The notes: a model not told the origin generated them from the sequence alone. DNA of 64,000 nucleotides from Planctomycetota bacterium (GCA_024280885.1 JAJRPF010000071.1:1-64000), one strand, 5' to 3'; positions 1 through 9,137 are shown, counted from the stretch's first letter. Numbers and translations: made by a program.

Positions 1-70
1 GAGAGGGAGAGGGAGAGGGAGAGGGAGAGGGAGAGGGAGAGGGAGAGGGAGAGGGAGAGGGAGAGGGAGA
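1..70. repeat. (GAGAGG)n simple repeat
   Basis: An uninterrupted hexanucleotide repeat of about 11.7 copies fills the left edge of the window. One strand is pure purine. It probably extends further left. No gene is visible in it. Confidence 0.95.
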
Positions 71-287
71 CGAGCGCGGCACGTCGGAGGCACCTCCCAT
101 GCCAGCAAGCCAGAAACGAGAGCGATTGGCGGGCTGTGTGCGGAGCACTCAGCGTGACAATCGCGGTGAGGCGCAGGGAGCGGATTCCGCCTGCGAAACC
201 CAACTTCACGACGTGCTCAGCCACACGACGAGGCTCCGCCCCGATGCGCGGCCACGAACCCGGATCGCGGCCCCGGTTGAAGCAGTC

Positions 288-427
288 GGAGCCGCGACGG
301 GAGCCGAACATGCGAGCGTGAGCGAGCGGGGAGCCAGAGGCGACCCAAACGCAACAACGCGGAGCCGCGACGGGAGCCGAACATGCGAGCGTGAGCGAGC
401 GGGGAGCCGGAGGCGACCCAAACGCAA
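288..427. repeat. 73-bp tandem repeat, nearly two copies
   Basis: The block starting GGAGCCGCGACGGGAGCC at 288 recurs at 361 with only a single-base change (CCAGAGG to CCGGAGG) before it ends near 427. It lies just downstream of the end of the EF-G-like gene. The internal motif GTGAGCGAGCGGGGAGCC looks like a dispersed genomic repeat, but this window shows only these two copies. The rest of 71-460 holds nothing else I can support. Confidence 0.9.
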
Positions 428-460
428 TACAGCGTGCCGACGGAGTCGGCACAAACGCAG

Positions 461-2497
461 CTACTCGGACTCGGCCTCACGCTGCTTCGCGTACTCTGCG
501 ATCAACTTCTGAGCGACGTTGCTAGGGACGATCTCGAGCCGCAAGAATTGCATCGTGTACATGCCCTCGCCGGATGTCATCGAGCGCAGATCCGTCGAAT
601 ACGTCTGGATCTCGCTCAGCGGAACCTGCGCCTGGATCACCTGATGATCGTCGTGCGAGTCCATTCCGGAGATGCGTCCACGCCGCGTGTTCAGGTCGCC
701 CGTGATGTCGCCCATGTACTTGGCGACCACATCGATTTCGATGTCCATCATCGGTTCCAGCAAGGAAGGCTTCGCCTTTTCAAACGCGTTGCGGAACGCG
801 CGCGCACCGGCCATCTTGAACGCCGCCTCGGAGGAGTCGACCGGGTGGTGCTTCCCGTCGTAGACCTCGACACGCACGTCCACGACTGGGTAGCCAGCGA
901 TGACGCCGGACACCATCAACTCGCGAATGCCCTTGTCGATGGCGGGAATGAAGTTCTTCGGGATCGACCCACCAACGGTCGCGTCCTTGAACTCGAATCC
1001 CGAGCCGCGCTCCGTCGGTGCGATCCGAAGGTAGACCTCACCGAACTGTCCACGCCCGCCGCTCTGCTTCTTGTGGCGATGGTGCCCGTCGGCCTTCCCG
1101 AGGATGGTCTCCTTCAAGGGAACGCGCGGGACGTGCGTATCGACTTCCACGTGGAAACGACTCTTCAACCGCTTCAAGACAACGGCCAGGTGCAAACTCG
1201 AGCGTCCCGAGATGATCTGCTCGTTGGTCTCTGTGTTGCGCTCCACGCGGAAGCTCGCATCCTCTTCCGCCATCTTCTGCAGCGCCGCGACCACCTTGTG
1301 TTCATCGCCACGCGTGGCCGACGTCACGGCCAGTTGCACCATCGACGTTCTGAACTTCGGCGGGGCCACGACGACGCGCTCATCCACGGCGCTGATCGTC
1401 CCGCAGAGCTTCAACTCGTCGACTTTCGCGACGCAGAAGTTCTCGCCTTCCGTGAGCGCTTTGGGCGTCTCGAACTCCTTGCCCTGCGGGCGCGTCGGGT
1501 GCGCGATCTTCACCTCGCGCTGCGCGTCGGAACTCCATACGACTCCGTCCGCGGGCAGCGCGCCGCGCCAGACACGCAGATAGCACTGCTTCCCGACATG
1601 GATGTCTGTCGTGATCTTGAACACGCTGGCGGCGAACCCACCCGACTGCGCCAAATCGACGTCCTCGCCCTCCGGCGTCTTCGCGAACACGCCGTGCGCG
1701 ACGGAGGCCGAAGGCGCGAAGTCCGCCATGAAGTCGAGGACCTCCGGCAGACCGGCGTTGGTGGTCGCAGAACAGAAGAGGATCGGGATCACGGTGCCAG
1801 CCTCGACTGCGGCACGCAATCCGGCACCCAAGTCCTCAATGCTGATGTCCTCGTCACCGAAGTAGCGCTCGAGCAGCGCATCGTCGGCCTCGACGACAGC
1901 CTCCATCAATGCGTTCTGGGCCTCCGACACGTCGCCGAACACAGGCGCCTCGTCGGTTGTCTCGCCGAAACAGGGCACGACGCCCGTGAAGGACTGACCG
2001 ATCCCATTCGGGAGATTGAACGGAAGACACTTGGGGCCACACAGTTTCTGGATCGACGCGACTACACGCTCCGGATCCGCCGTGTCCGAGTCGAGCTTCG
2101 TGACAACCACCATGCGCGCCTTTCCGAGGCGCGTCGCCGCGTTCCAGATCCTGCGGGTGTTCACACCGGGTCCAGTCACACCGTTCACGAAGAGAGCCGA
2201 CGTATCACACGCCCACATCCCGGCAAACGCGGTCCCGCTGAAGTCGGGGTACCCGGGCGTATCGATGATCTGGAGCTTCGCGTCCTTCCAGCGCATGTGC
2301 ACGCTGGCGGAGTCGATCGAATGGGTACGCTCCTTCTCGTCGTCCGCAAAGTCACAGACCGTCGTTCCCTCGGGAACGGACCCCGGCCGCTTGATCACGC
2401 CGCATTTGTGCAGTGCGTGCTCGGCGAACGTCGTCTTGCCCGCGTCGCCATGTCCGACGAATGCGATGTTCCGAATCGATGCCGAACGCTCTGCCAT
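461..2497 (-). CDS. Elongation factor G-like translational GTPase (EF-G2 type)
   Basis: A 678-residue GTPase with the whole EF-G layout. The P-loop GHGDAGKT is at residues 15-22, switch II DTPGYPDF at 79-86, and TKLD, the G4 motif, at 133-136. Domains II-V follow. The switch II residue that is His in canonical EF-G is Tyr here, and G4 has Thr for Asn; both are usual in the EF-G2 paralogue group rather than in housekeeping FusA. The start has a clear GGAGG six bases upstream. By family it would act on the ribosome, but paralogues of this group have poorly defined roles, so ordinary translocation should not be assumed. It is the last gene before the left-edge repeats and is transcribed alone. 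Confidence 0.9.
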   Translation of the reverse strand: MAERSASIRNIAFVGHGDAGKTTFAEHALHKCGVIKRPGSVPEGTTVCDFADDEKERTHSIDSASVHMRWKDAKLQIIDTPGYPDFSGTAFAGMWACDTSALFVNGVTGPGVNTRRIWNAATRLGKARMVVVTKLDSDTADPERVVASIQKLCGPKCLPFNLPNGIGQSFTGVVPCFGETTDEAPVFGDVSEAQNALMEAVVEADDALLERYFGDEDISIEDLGAGLRAAVEAGTVIPILFCSATTNAGLPEVLDFMADFAPSASVAHGVFAKTPEGEDVDLAQSGGFAASVFKITTDIHVGKQCYLRVWRGALPADGVVWSSDAQREVKIAHPTRPQGKEFETPKALTEGENFCVAKVDELKLCGTISAVDERVVVAPPKFRTSMVQLAVTSATRGDEHKVVAALQKMAEEDASFRVERNTETNEQIISGRSSLHLAVVLKRLKSRFHVEVDTHVPRVPLKETILGKADGHHRHKKQSGGRGQFGEVYLRIAPTERGSGFEFKDATVGGSIPKNFIPAIDKGIRELMVSGVIAGYPVVDVRVEVYDGKHHPVDSSEAAFKMAGARAFRNAFEKAKPSLLEPMMDIEIDVVAKYMGDITGDLNTRRGRISGMDSHDDHQVIQAQVPLSEIQTYSTDLRSMTSGEGMYTMQFLRLEIVPSNVAQKLIAEYAKQREAESE

Positions 2498-2676
2498 GCC
2501 GTGCCTCCAGGGAACCTACGCAGCGACCCGTTCCGCCGCGTCGAGCCTGACAGCATAACAAACCACCCCAGTAGCGTCGCCACCTCGAAAGCGCCAGATG
2601 CGCGACTCAGGTCACAGGCCGGGTCGGGAGTCCGAGCCGCCAGCAGGCCGAATTCGCCACGACACGGAATCCAACA

Positions 2677-2700
2677 AGCCCCACTCAAGAGAGCGGGGCT
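2677..2700 (-). terminator. Hairpin terminator candidate after the OmpA lipoprotein gene
   Basis: A 9-bp stem (AGCCCCRCT arms, 6-nt loop) is fully paired on the minus strand, with one G-U pair, and is followed there by TTGTT. It lies between the stop of the OmpA gene and the EF-G start, both on the minus strand, so it would end the OmpA transcript. Confidence 0.5.
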
Positions 2701-2933
2701 CGTGGTGTTCCCGGGCGGACCCGGGGAGTGGTTGGCCGAAGTGCGACGGCGACGCCGTGAAATACATACCGCCGTCTCCGGCGGCCCACTGCACGCGCAG
2801 CAGTGTGGAGATCTCTCTCCACCCCCTATCGGACTATCGCTCTCCCTGGCTTCGAATGGACATGGATCCCTCTCGGGAACCACCTGGCGAAAGCCGTCTC
2901 TCTCAGCGAACCACGTCCCCGGGGCCCCCGGGC

Positions 2934-2970
2934 TTCCTGACATGTGGCAGGTTTCCTGACATGCGGCAGG
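2934..2970. promoter_or_regulatory. Two 18-bp direct repeats, possible operator
   Basis: TTCCTGACATGTGGCAGG and TTCCTGACATGCGGCAGG occur head to tail with a 19-bp period. Each contains CCTG-N8-CAGG, an imperfect inverted repeat, as expected of a dimeric regulator site. They lie in a 623-bp gap (2498-3120) that holds no gene I can support, between the OmpA and EF-G genes. Function is inferred only. Confidence 0.35.
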
Positions 2971-3120
2971 AGTGCTGGAGCGCAGGTGCGCGCCCCGAGC
3001 GCGCCTCCCCCAACTCTGGCCCGAGGGCATCGGACCGATCCGAGAGGGGAAGGCGCTGAGAAGGCACGGTGCGGGGCGCACGAGACGCCCCCGCCGTGCC
3101 CGGCACGGAGCTACCTGTCT

Positions 3121-3936
3121 CTACTTGCCCATCGCAGCGTCGCGCGGCATGACCACGACGATCGCTACGCGCCTATTCTTGGCCTTGTTGGCCTTGGATG
3201 TATTCGGCGCGAGAGGCGCGGTGGAACCCAGCGACTGCGATTTGATGCGCGCCGATGCGATCCTGAACTCCGACTCAAGGTAACGCGTCACGGCGTTGGC
3301 ACGCGCGCTGCCGAGACCCCGGTTGTCGCCCCACTTCTTCCGCGTACGGACGAGCGGTTCGTTATCGGTGTGGCCTTCAACGCGGATGTCGTATTCGGCG
3401 AACTCGCCTGTGAGTTCCGGCGCGATGCGGCGGATTGCGGCCTTGCCAGCCTTCGTCAGATCGGCTTCGCCGGAGCGGAACGTCACGTCGGCGGGAATGC
3501 GGATCTCGAAGTCGCCGTCCACATTGATCGATGCATCAATGTTGCGAGTTCGGAAGCGCTCAAGAACATCTTCCATCACGACGCGCGACGGCGTCTCCGG
3601 AAGCTGTGCTGGTTGGCTCTTCATCCGCTCCAGTTGCTCGGCGTACGCGAGCGCACGCTGGGTCGCCTCTTCCGTTGCCAGTTGCTCCTCGGCGAGGGCA
3701 CGCTCGGCCTGCGCCTTCTGCGCCTGCAGGCGTTCCTGCTCTGCGTAGGCCTCGACAAGATCTTGCCGCGCCCCGTCGCGCTCCGCCGCCATGTCGAACA
3801 TGTCGGTGTGCAACTCGTTGTAGCGACCTTCCCAGTCGTCACTCGCGCAACCACTCAGGAGCAGCGCTGCCACCAAACCCAAACACGCCATTGGGCGCCA
3901 TGCCATCGAACGAAGTGCTACCGAGCGACGAATCAT
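3121..3936 (-). CDS. OmpA-family peptidoglycan-binding lipoprotein
   Basis: A 271-residue lipoprotein. The signal peptide ends in lipobox LLSGC, with Cys30 the predicted lipidated residue. Residues about 40-120 are an Ala/Glu/Gln-rich coiled coil. The C-terminal half is an OmpA-like domain containing VEGHTDNEP, the characteristic peptidoglycan-binding signature. The start at 3936 was chosen because GGAGG sits directly upstream and the signal peptide begins there; longer in-frame starts add sequence with no signal. It would tether the outer membrane to peptidoglycan, like Pal. No tol genes are adjacent, so calling it Pal would be unsafe. Confidence 0.9.
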   Translation of the reverse strand: MIRRSVALRSMAWRPMACLGLVAALLLSGCASDDWEGRYNELHTDMFDMAAERDGARQDLVEAYAEQERLQAQKAQAERALAEEQLATEEATQRALAYAEQLERMKSQPAQLPETPSRVVMEDVLERFRTRNIDASINVDGDFEIRIPADVTFRSGEADLTKAGKAAIRRIAPELTGEFAEYDIRVEGHTDNEPLVRTRKKWGDNRGLGSARANAVTRYLESEFRIASARIKSQSLGSTAPLAPNTSKANKAKNRRVAIVVVMPRDAAMGK

Positions 3937-4348
3937 CTTGTCCTCCCGAACGCCATCCCGGATCTGACCCGGGTGTTTCGAGGACCGGCTGCGGCGCGTG
4001 CGACAACCCTCCGCGCACTCTTGGATAGCAGCGCCGACCCTCTTGGACTGAAAGTCTAGAGAGGCCATCGGATGGGTCAAGCCGAAATCACAATTTGTTG
4101 GGGCAGCCGTCGGTTATCGCCCCAGGGAGAGTATCAGATGGCGGGGACAGCCGCGCGCACAGGGGCCTGTGTCAGTCTCGAATTGTGCGCGTGGACGCCG
4201 GGCCGAGCGCCACCCCGCATTGCCGGCAGAAAACGTTGGGACGTGTACCGGCCTCGCGTGCACGAACGGAACTGCCGCGCGCTGAGGTCAGCGCGTGGCG
4301 CACAAGACGGGCCGTGCGCGTCAGCGGTGCAGCGTCAGCGGTGAACGC

Positions 4349-5230
4349 TCAGCGCGACAGCATCACGGCGACGTACCAATCGAGCGGGGCGCGTGCGTAG
4401 AGGAGCTCGATGTAGGCGCCGACGGCCAGGAACGGCCCGAAGGGAATGTAGCGGTCGCCTGTCAGTACGAGACGACCGACGCCGCCGACCGCACCGACGA
4501 ATGCCGCGATCACGAGCGTGAGCAACGCCCCTGCGGGACCGACGAAACCGCCGATCAGCCCGAGGAACTTCACGTCGCCAAAGCCCATCGCTTCCTTCTT
4601 GAAGACGCGCGTGCCGATCACTCCCAAGCCCCAGATCGAGCCGGCCCCCACCGCGATGCCTGCGATCGACACCACCGCCGCCTGTACGGGAGCGGGCCAC
4701 GCACCTGGCACCCACGCAGGCGCCCCGCCGTGCCCGATGATGACGTGCGGAACGAACGCACAGATCACAGGGGCGGCCCGCATCCCGCGTTTCGTGATCT
4801 CATTCGGGAGAATGCGGTGATCGAGGTCGATCAAGGAGGCCGCGAGAAGAGCGCTCGTCACGACGAGGACCACACCCCAGTGAGCCCACGCGGTGAACTC
4901 GCCCGCGAGTTCCGGCTGCGCAACGAGCACATGGAACGCCCAGCCGGCGAGAAGTGCCGACAGGATCTCGACGATTGCGTAGCGCGGCGAGATCCGCCCC
5001 TGACAGCCACGGCAGCGGCCGCGCAGCGCGAGCCACGAGAGCACCGGCACATTGTCCACAGCGCGCACCGGCGTACGACACGCCGGGCAGCGAGAGCCTG
5101 GCCGCACGACAGAGAGTCCGAGCGGCAAGCGGTGGGCGACCACGTTCAGGAACGAGCCGACGATGGCGCCAATCCCGAGCGCGAAGACCAACCCGATCTC
5201 GCCGACGGCCTGCTCGGCGGCGTCAGGCAT
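4349..5230 (-). CDS. Type IV prepilin peptidase / N-methyltransferase (A24 family)
   Basis: A 293-residue polytopic membrane protein of the PilD class. The N-terminal cytoplasmic loop has the four zinc cysteines as CPAC (48-51) and CRGC (73-76). The two catalytic aspartates of this family are visible in IDLDH (134-138) and GFGDVK (216-221). It cleaves prepilin leaders and N-methylates the new N-terminus in type IV pilus or type II secretion systems; no pilin genes are in the window. The ATG at 5230 overlaps the upstream acyltransferase gene by 8 bp, so the two are probably co-transcribed. The 268 bp downstream hold no gene. Confidence 0.93.
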   Translation of the reverse strand: MPDAAEQAVGEIGLVFALGIGAIVGSFLNVVAHRLPLGLSVVRPGSRCPACRTPVRAVDNVPVLSWLALRGRCRGCQGRISPRYAIVEILSALLAGWAFHVLVAQPELAGEFTAWAHWGVVLVVTSALLAASLIDLDHRILPNEITKRGMRAAPVICAFVPHVIIGHGGAPAWVPGAWPAPVQAAVVSIAGIAVGAGSIWGLGVIGTRVFKKEAMGFGDVKFLGLIGGFVGPAGALLTLVIAAFVGAVGGVGRLVLTGDRYIPFGPFLAVGAYIELLYARAPLDWYVAVMLSR

Positions 5231-5885
5231 CGGAACCTCGCACGAGCGCGTCGCGCAACTCGTCGCCGTCCCATTCGAAGACCTCGCTGCACGCCTGGCA
5301 TTCGACTGCCCGGGGGCCGTCCGCAACTCCGACCGACAGGCGAACACCGCACGTGCAGACGTAGCCCACGACGCGCCCCGGGACGCCCTGGACGAGTGCG
5401 TGGTCGGGCACGTCGGACGCCACGACAGCACCCGCCGCGACGAACGCGTAGCGACCCACAGAATGGCCGCACACGACGGTGCTATTCGCTCCGAACGTTG
5501 CACCGCGGCCGACCCGCGTCGGCTGATACTCGCTCTTGCGTGACACGTGACTGCGCGGGTTGACGACGTTGGTGAAGACCATGGACGGCCCACAGAACAC
5601 GTCGTCAGCCAGCGTGACGCCGTCATAGATGCTCACGTTATTCTGCACCTTGACGTTGTCGCCGAGGCTTGCCCCCGACGCCACGAACACGTTCTGACCG
5701 AGGCTGCAGCCACGCCCGATGCGGCTCCCCGACATGACATGCGAGAAGTGCCAGATCCGGGTCCCGTCACCGATGAGGGCCCCGTCGTCGACGATCGCCG
5801 TCGTGTGAGCCCACCAGCCGGGCGACGACGCACTCGATCCCGACGCGCTCACGCGCGCGCCATCATCGCCATCATCTCGGCGCAC
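5223..5885 (-). CDS. Hexapeptide-repeat N-acetyltransferase with C-terminal zinc ribbon
   Basis: Left-handed beta-helix acyltransferase of 220 residues from a GTG start. Hexapeptide repeats run from about residue 28 to 165, and the stretch NPRSHVSRKSEY closely resembles WbpD/WlbB-type sugar N-acetyltransferases that act on UDP-amino-sugar uronates in surface-polysaccharide synthesis. A C-terminal CTC ... CQAC pair suggests an added zinc ribbon, which is unusual for that subgroup. No other sugar genes are adjacent, so the substrate is an inference from family resemblance. The start is uncertain: only weak ribosome-binding sequence precedes the GTG. Confidence 0.8.
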   Translation of the reverse strand: MRRDDGDDGARVSASGSSASSPGWWAHTTAIVDDGALIGDGTRIWHFSHVMSGSRIGRGCSLGQNVFVASGASLGDNVKVQNNVSIYDGVTLADDVFCGPSMVFTNVVNPRSHVSRKSEYQPTRVGRGATFGANSTVVCGHSVGRYAFVAAGAVVASDVPDHALVQGVPGRVVGYVCTCGVRLSVGVADGPRAVECQACSEVFEWDGDELRDALVRGSDA

Positions 5886-6055
5886 CCGTCATGCCCATGC
5901 CGGTCGTACGCAATGATCATGCAACGTCATCTCCGACCCCTTCGCCTCTCCGCTCGCACCGGCGCATCCGCAAGTGTCCAAAGTGGTTACTCCGTAAGCA
6001 GTTGGCGGATTGTAGCGACGCGCCTCACACCGACGACCAAATCTGGAAATTCCGT

Positions 6056-6085
6056 TTGGCTACCGCGGAGCCCACTTGCTAGAGT
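6056..6085 (+). promoter_or_regulatory. Possible sigma-70 promoter for the lipoprotein gene
   Basis: TTGGCT (6056) and TAGAGT (6080) are separated by 18 bp, matching 4 of 6 consensus bases each. They lie in the 283-bp divergent gap upstream of the lipoprotein gene. Prediction by eye only. Confidence 0.3.
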
Positions 6086-6168
6086 CTCGGCCTTCTGGGC
6101 ACATGAAGCCGCAGCTCGAATTTGCGATGAGCAACGGGCGCGGCATTGGGATGGTGGAAGGGAGAACC

Positions 6169-6816
6169 ATGGGCACGAAGGGCTTTGCATTCCTCGTCGG
6201 CACACTGGCAGCCGGCGCGCTGCTCTCCGGCTGCGCGAGCGACCCCGTCCGCACGGAAGTGGACCGCGAGTACGACGAACAACACCCCGGCTTTATGAAC
6301 AAGACGGGTGTCTGGTTCGCGGATCGCGGGCTCGACCTTGTGGACGTCATCCTCTTGGATGTCCAGTTCGGCCGCGGCTTCGGTGTGAACGTCACAGCGA
6401 CGGAGTACCTCCAGGCGGGCATTGGCTGGTGGGACGGTACGAGTCTCGGCGGTCGCGGCCGGGCGTGGGGCATGTGGGACGAGACGATGGTCCACCGCGG
6501 CCTTGGTCCGTTCTACTGGATCGAGATCGAGCGCACGCCGACCTGGGGCACGACCACGCTCTGGGACCACGAGTACAGGTACACCGGCTGGGACCTCTTC
6601 GAGGAGAACGGCAACAAGGCGATCGACCACGACTGGGCCGACGTCGGCCTGAGTGCTCAGTTGCTCGCCATCGGCGCCCGCGTTGCGGTCAGCCCGATCG
6701 AAGCTGTTGACTTCGTCGCCGGTACCATCACGCTCGGCGTTGTCGATATCCGAGACGACGACACGCGCTCGGAGCTTGAGAAAGAACTTCGCGAAGAGAA
6801 GGGACTGGGTCGCTAA
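6169..6816 (+). CDS. Predicted outer-membrane lipoprotein, function unknown
   Basis: A 215-residue protein with a signal peptide and lipobox LLSGC (Cys22). The start at 6169 has GGAAGGGAG upstream; earlier in-frame starts give no signal peptide. The mature part is rich in Trp and Gly (GWWDG, WGMWDE, GPFYWIE) with hydrophobic stretches around residues 160-195 that may pack on or in a membrane. I do not recognise the family. It stands alone between divergent genes and a strong downstream hairpin. Confidence 0.75.
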   Translation: MGTKGFAFLVGTLAAGALLSGCASDPVRTEVDREYDEQHPGFMNKTGVWFADRGLDLVDVILLDVQFGRGFGVNVTATEYLQAGIGWWDGTSLGGRGRAWGMWDETMVHRGLGPFYWIEIERTPTWGTTTLWDHEYRYTGWDLFEENGNKAIDHDWADVGLSAQLLAIGARVAVSPIEAVDFVAGTITLGVVDIRDDDTRSELEKELREEKGLGR

Positions 6817-6849
6817 CCGACCTTCGTCCAAACGAAACGCGAATCAGCG

Positions 6850-6876
6850 AGGGGAGTCGGCGATGCCGGCTCCCCT
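6850..6876 (+). terminator. Strong hairpin terminator
   Basis: A 12-bp stem (AGGGGAG-T-CGGC against GCCG-G-CTCCCCT, with one G-U pair) and a 3-nt loop lies 34 bp after the lipoprotein stop. The following tract, CCTTCGTTGG, is only weakly T-rich. Confidence 0.65.
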
Positions 6877-6924
6877 CCTTCGTTGGCACGCACTGCAACG
6901 CGCGCCGCAACGCCGAAGGGAACC

Positions 6925-7605
6925 ATGCTGACGTCTTCGCCCCCGCTCCGTCTGCCGAGAGCGCGCCGTCTCTCATGCGGCGCGGCGCTCGCGCTTGCGC
7001 TCGCACTCGCACCGGGTTGCGCGTCGGACTCGGCCGAGACTCGCGCGGTCGAGTTGATGAAGGAGGGAATCGACGTCGGACGCGCGGGAGACCTCGACGC
7101 GGCGGCGACGCTGCTCGAGGAGTCGGCGACAACGCGGCCCGGGTTCGTTGATCCGCTCATGTTCCTTGCGAACGTGCATGAACACCGCGGAGATCTCGAC
7201 GCAGCCCGCGACGCGTATCAGCGGGCGTTGCAGGCTGACCCGACGTTCACCCGTGCCGGCATAGCGCTGGCCTTGACCTACGTGAGAGAGCAGCGCTTCG
7301 CCGAGGCGCGTCTGTGGCTGGACCGCTGTATCGACATGGACCCGGGCTCCGAACCGGCTCTCTTCAATCTCGGTGCACTCGCGGAGCGGGCAGGAGAGAC
7401 CAGCGCGGCGATCCAGTGGTACCGCCTCGCAGGCAGTATGCATGTGTGGGCAACCGGCCCCGTCGTGCGCGAGGGCCGGCTCCACCTCGCGGAAGGGCGT
7501 ATCGACGTCGCCGAGCGCGCTGCGGAGCGCGCCATCGCTCGCGATCCGGAGGACCCGACGGTCATTCAGTTCGTGGAGGCCGTGCGCGCCGCTAAGAACC
7601 AATAG
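6925..7605 (+). CDS. Tetratricopeptide-repeat lipoprotein
   Basis: A 226-residue protein: signal sequence with a weak lipobox (LAPGC, Cys32), then about four TPR units (residues 40-215) with the usual G/A/Y/A/P spacing, for example DAARDAYQRALQADP. TPRs bind protein partners; the partner is not evident. The ATG at 6925 follows GAAGGGA; an upstream TTG is less likely. The neighbouring upstream lipoprotein is separated by a terminator, so this gene probably has its own promoter. Confidence 0.82.
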   Translation: MLTSSPPLRLPRARRLSCGAALALALALAPGCASDSAETRAVELMKEGIDVGRAGDLDAAATLLEESATTRPGFVDPLMFLANVHEHRGDLDAARDAYQRALQADPTFTRAGIALALTYVREQRFAEARLWLDRCIDMDPGSEPALFNLGALAERAGETSAAIQWYRLAGSMHVWATGPVVREGRLHLAEGRIDVAERAAERAIARDPEDPTVIQFVEAVRAAKNQ

Positions 7606-7688
7606 CGACGCGCCGGTCGGCGCCAGAGCCGAACGCGGCCAGAGCCGACCGGGCCAGTGTTCGAGGGGTGCGCGGAGCCACCGACCGA

Positions 7689-7718
7689 GAAGTGCGCCGC
7701 CGTGAAGTGCGCCGCCGT
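7689..7718. repeat. 15-bp tandem duplication
   Basis: GAAGTGCGCCGCCGT occurs twice head to tail in the 264-bp gap between the TPR gene and ssb. No gene is supported in that gap. Confidence 0.85.
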
Positions 7719-7869
7719 GATGAGAAACACATCACCGGCTGCGCGAACCGGCGTGCCAAGCTCGCGCTGGTCACGCCGGTCATGCAGCGCCTCGTGTGGC
7801 CTGTGGAGCTCAGGGAGTTGTCCGAACTGCAGAGCCGCGTGGGTATCCCGAGGCTGGCAGGCACCGATC

Positions 7870-8469
7870 TCAGAAGGGAATGTCGTCGAAGTCGTAACCA
7901 CCACCGGCCGGCGACGACGCGGCTCGCGGCGTGCTGGTCTGCTGTGGTGGCGGCGTGGCGGCGGTCCCACCGCCATCTCCACCCCCGTCTTGTGACGTGT
8001 TGCTCTGCGAGCCGCTGTTTCCCCAACCGCCACCACTGTCTTGGCTACGCGCGTCCTGGCTGCGCGGCTCTTGGCTCCGGCGCTCCCAGCCGCCACCGCC
8101 GCCGCCGCCCCCACCACTGTCGTTGCGGCTACCGAGGAATTGCACGCGCTCGGCGACGACTTCGAGCTTCGAGCGCTTCTTGCCCGTCTCGCGATCATCC
8201 CAACTGGAGAAGGACAGACGCCCTTCGATGAACACAGGTCGGCCCTTGCTCAGGTACTCGTTGCACGTCTCGGCCTGACGTCCGAAGACGACCAGATCGA
8301 CGAAGCAGGTCTCTTCCTGGGACTCGCCGCTCTGGTTGCGCCACTGGCGATTTACCGCCAGGCCGAACTTGCAGATCGGAGTTCCGCCGGACCCGCCGCC
8401 GCCGCTGTAGCGCAGCTCGGGGTCGCGTGTGAGGTTGCCCATCAGGAGGACTTTGTTGAAATTGGCCAC
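7870..8469 (-). CDS. ssb: Single-stranded DNA-binding protein
   Basis: A 199-residue SSB. The N-terminal OB fold (residues 1-115) opens with FNKVLLMGNLTRDPELR and is followed by a long Gly-rich, Ser/Gln/Asp linker with repeated SQD motifs. The C-terminus DFDDIPF is the acidic tip that recruits replication and repair enzymes. It starts at GTG with GAGGAG upstream. No rpsF/rpsR neighbours are present. It lies well outside the prophage, so it is the host gene. Confidence 0.97.
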   Translation of the reverse strand: MANFNKVLLMGNLTRDPELRYSGGGGSGGTPICKFGLAVNRQWRNQSGESQEETCFVDLVVFGRQAETCNEYLSKGRPVFIEGRLSFSSWDDRETGKKRSKLEVVAERVQFLGSRNDSGGGGGGGGGWERRSQEPRSQDARSQDSGGGWGNSGSQSNTSQDGGGDGGGTAATPPPQQTSTPRAASSPAGGGYDFDDIPF

Positions 8470-8526
8470 GTCATTCTCCTCGGGCGGCGGCGCGAATTCG
8501 AGGCGCCGCTCGCCGTAGTTCCTTAG

Positions 8527-8568
8527 TTGTCGCTATTCGGGTTGTCGCTCTTCGCGGTAGATTGTCGC
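8527..8568. promoter_or_regulatory. Three TTGTCGC direct repeats upstream of ssb
   Basis: TTGTCGCT at 8527 and 8542 and TTGTCGC at 8562 sit in the divergent ssb-PilZ gap, spaced 15 and 20 bp. They could be regulator sites; no regulator is identified. Confidence 0.3.
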
Positions 8569-8618
8569 GTACAGGCGGGACATACGAAATTCGTGTAGGT
8601 GTGCTGCTCGCAGAGCTC

Positions 8619-8669
8619 GCCAACGCAATCTAGCCAACGCAATCTAGCCAACGCAATCTAGCCAACGCA
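8619..8669. repeat. 14-bp tandem repeat, 3.6 copies
   Basis: GCCAACGCAATCTA is repeated perfectly three times plus nine bases, ending 30 bp before the PilZ start. It may change promoter or leader spacing through copy-number slippage. Confidence 0.9.
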
Positions 8670-8699
8670 GCGTATCCAGAGAGAAGGGACGGCTCCGAC

Positions 8700-9137
8700 A
8701 TGACGTCTGGCACAGAACGACGGCGCGCACCACGCTCATTCGTGGCATTGCCTGTCACGCTCGCCATCGGCGACCCCTCTGACACGGCAACTGCCCCCGC
8801 GCGCGTCCAGGACGTTTCGCTGTCCGGGGTCCGCTGCATCACCACGCGCCCGATCGGCGTGATGACGCAAGTGGGGTTGACGCTCGTCATTCCCGGAGCA
8901 CCCGGCGCCGAACTATCCGGTACCGGGGCCGACGCATCCATCTCGTGCCGCGGCGCCGTGGTTCGCAGCCGCAAGCTCGATGCCGCCCCGAGCGAGAGCG
9001 ATCCACCCGGATCTGATGGGCCCGAACCCGACGCGGCCGCAGTCGTCCGATACGAGACAGCGATTTTCTTCACGAGCATGGCAGACGCGGACCGAGTGGC
9101 GCTCCAGGAGTTTTTGCTCACGCTGAATGAGATGTGA
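8700..9137 (+). CDS. PilZ-domain protein, probable c-di-GMP receptor
   Basis: A 145-residue single-domain protein. The N-terminal ERRRAPR matches the PilZ RxxxR motif and DVSLSGVRC matches D/NxSxxG, the two elements that bind cyclic di-GMP. A low-complexity loop (about 96-110) interrupts the barrel before its last strands. Such proteins relay c-di-GMP to motility, polysaccharide or regulatory targets; the target is unknown here. The 237 bp downstream contain nothing I can support. Confidence 0.88.
   Translation: MTSGTERRRAPRSFVALPVTLAIGDPSDTATAPARVQDVSLSGVRCITTRPIGVMTQVGLTLVIPGAPGAELSGTGADASISCRGAVVRSRKLDAAPSESDPPGSDGPEPDAAAVVRYETAIFFTSMADADRVALQEFLLTLNEM

Noticed and set aside
434-2959. Very long open frame on the plus strand opposite the EF-G-like gene
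   Set aside because: It mirrors the EF-G gene in a GC-rich context; its translation has no domain and the opposite strand is fully explained.
2598-3081. Overlapping open frames on both strands in the EF-G/OmpA gap
   Set aside because: Pro/Arg/Ser-rich translations without start signals or domains; typical GC-rich spurious frames.
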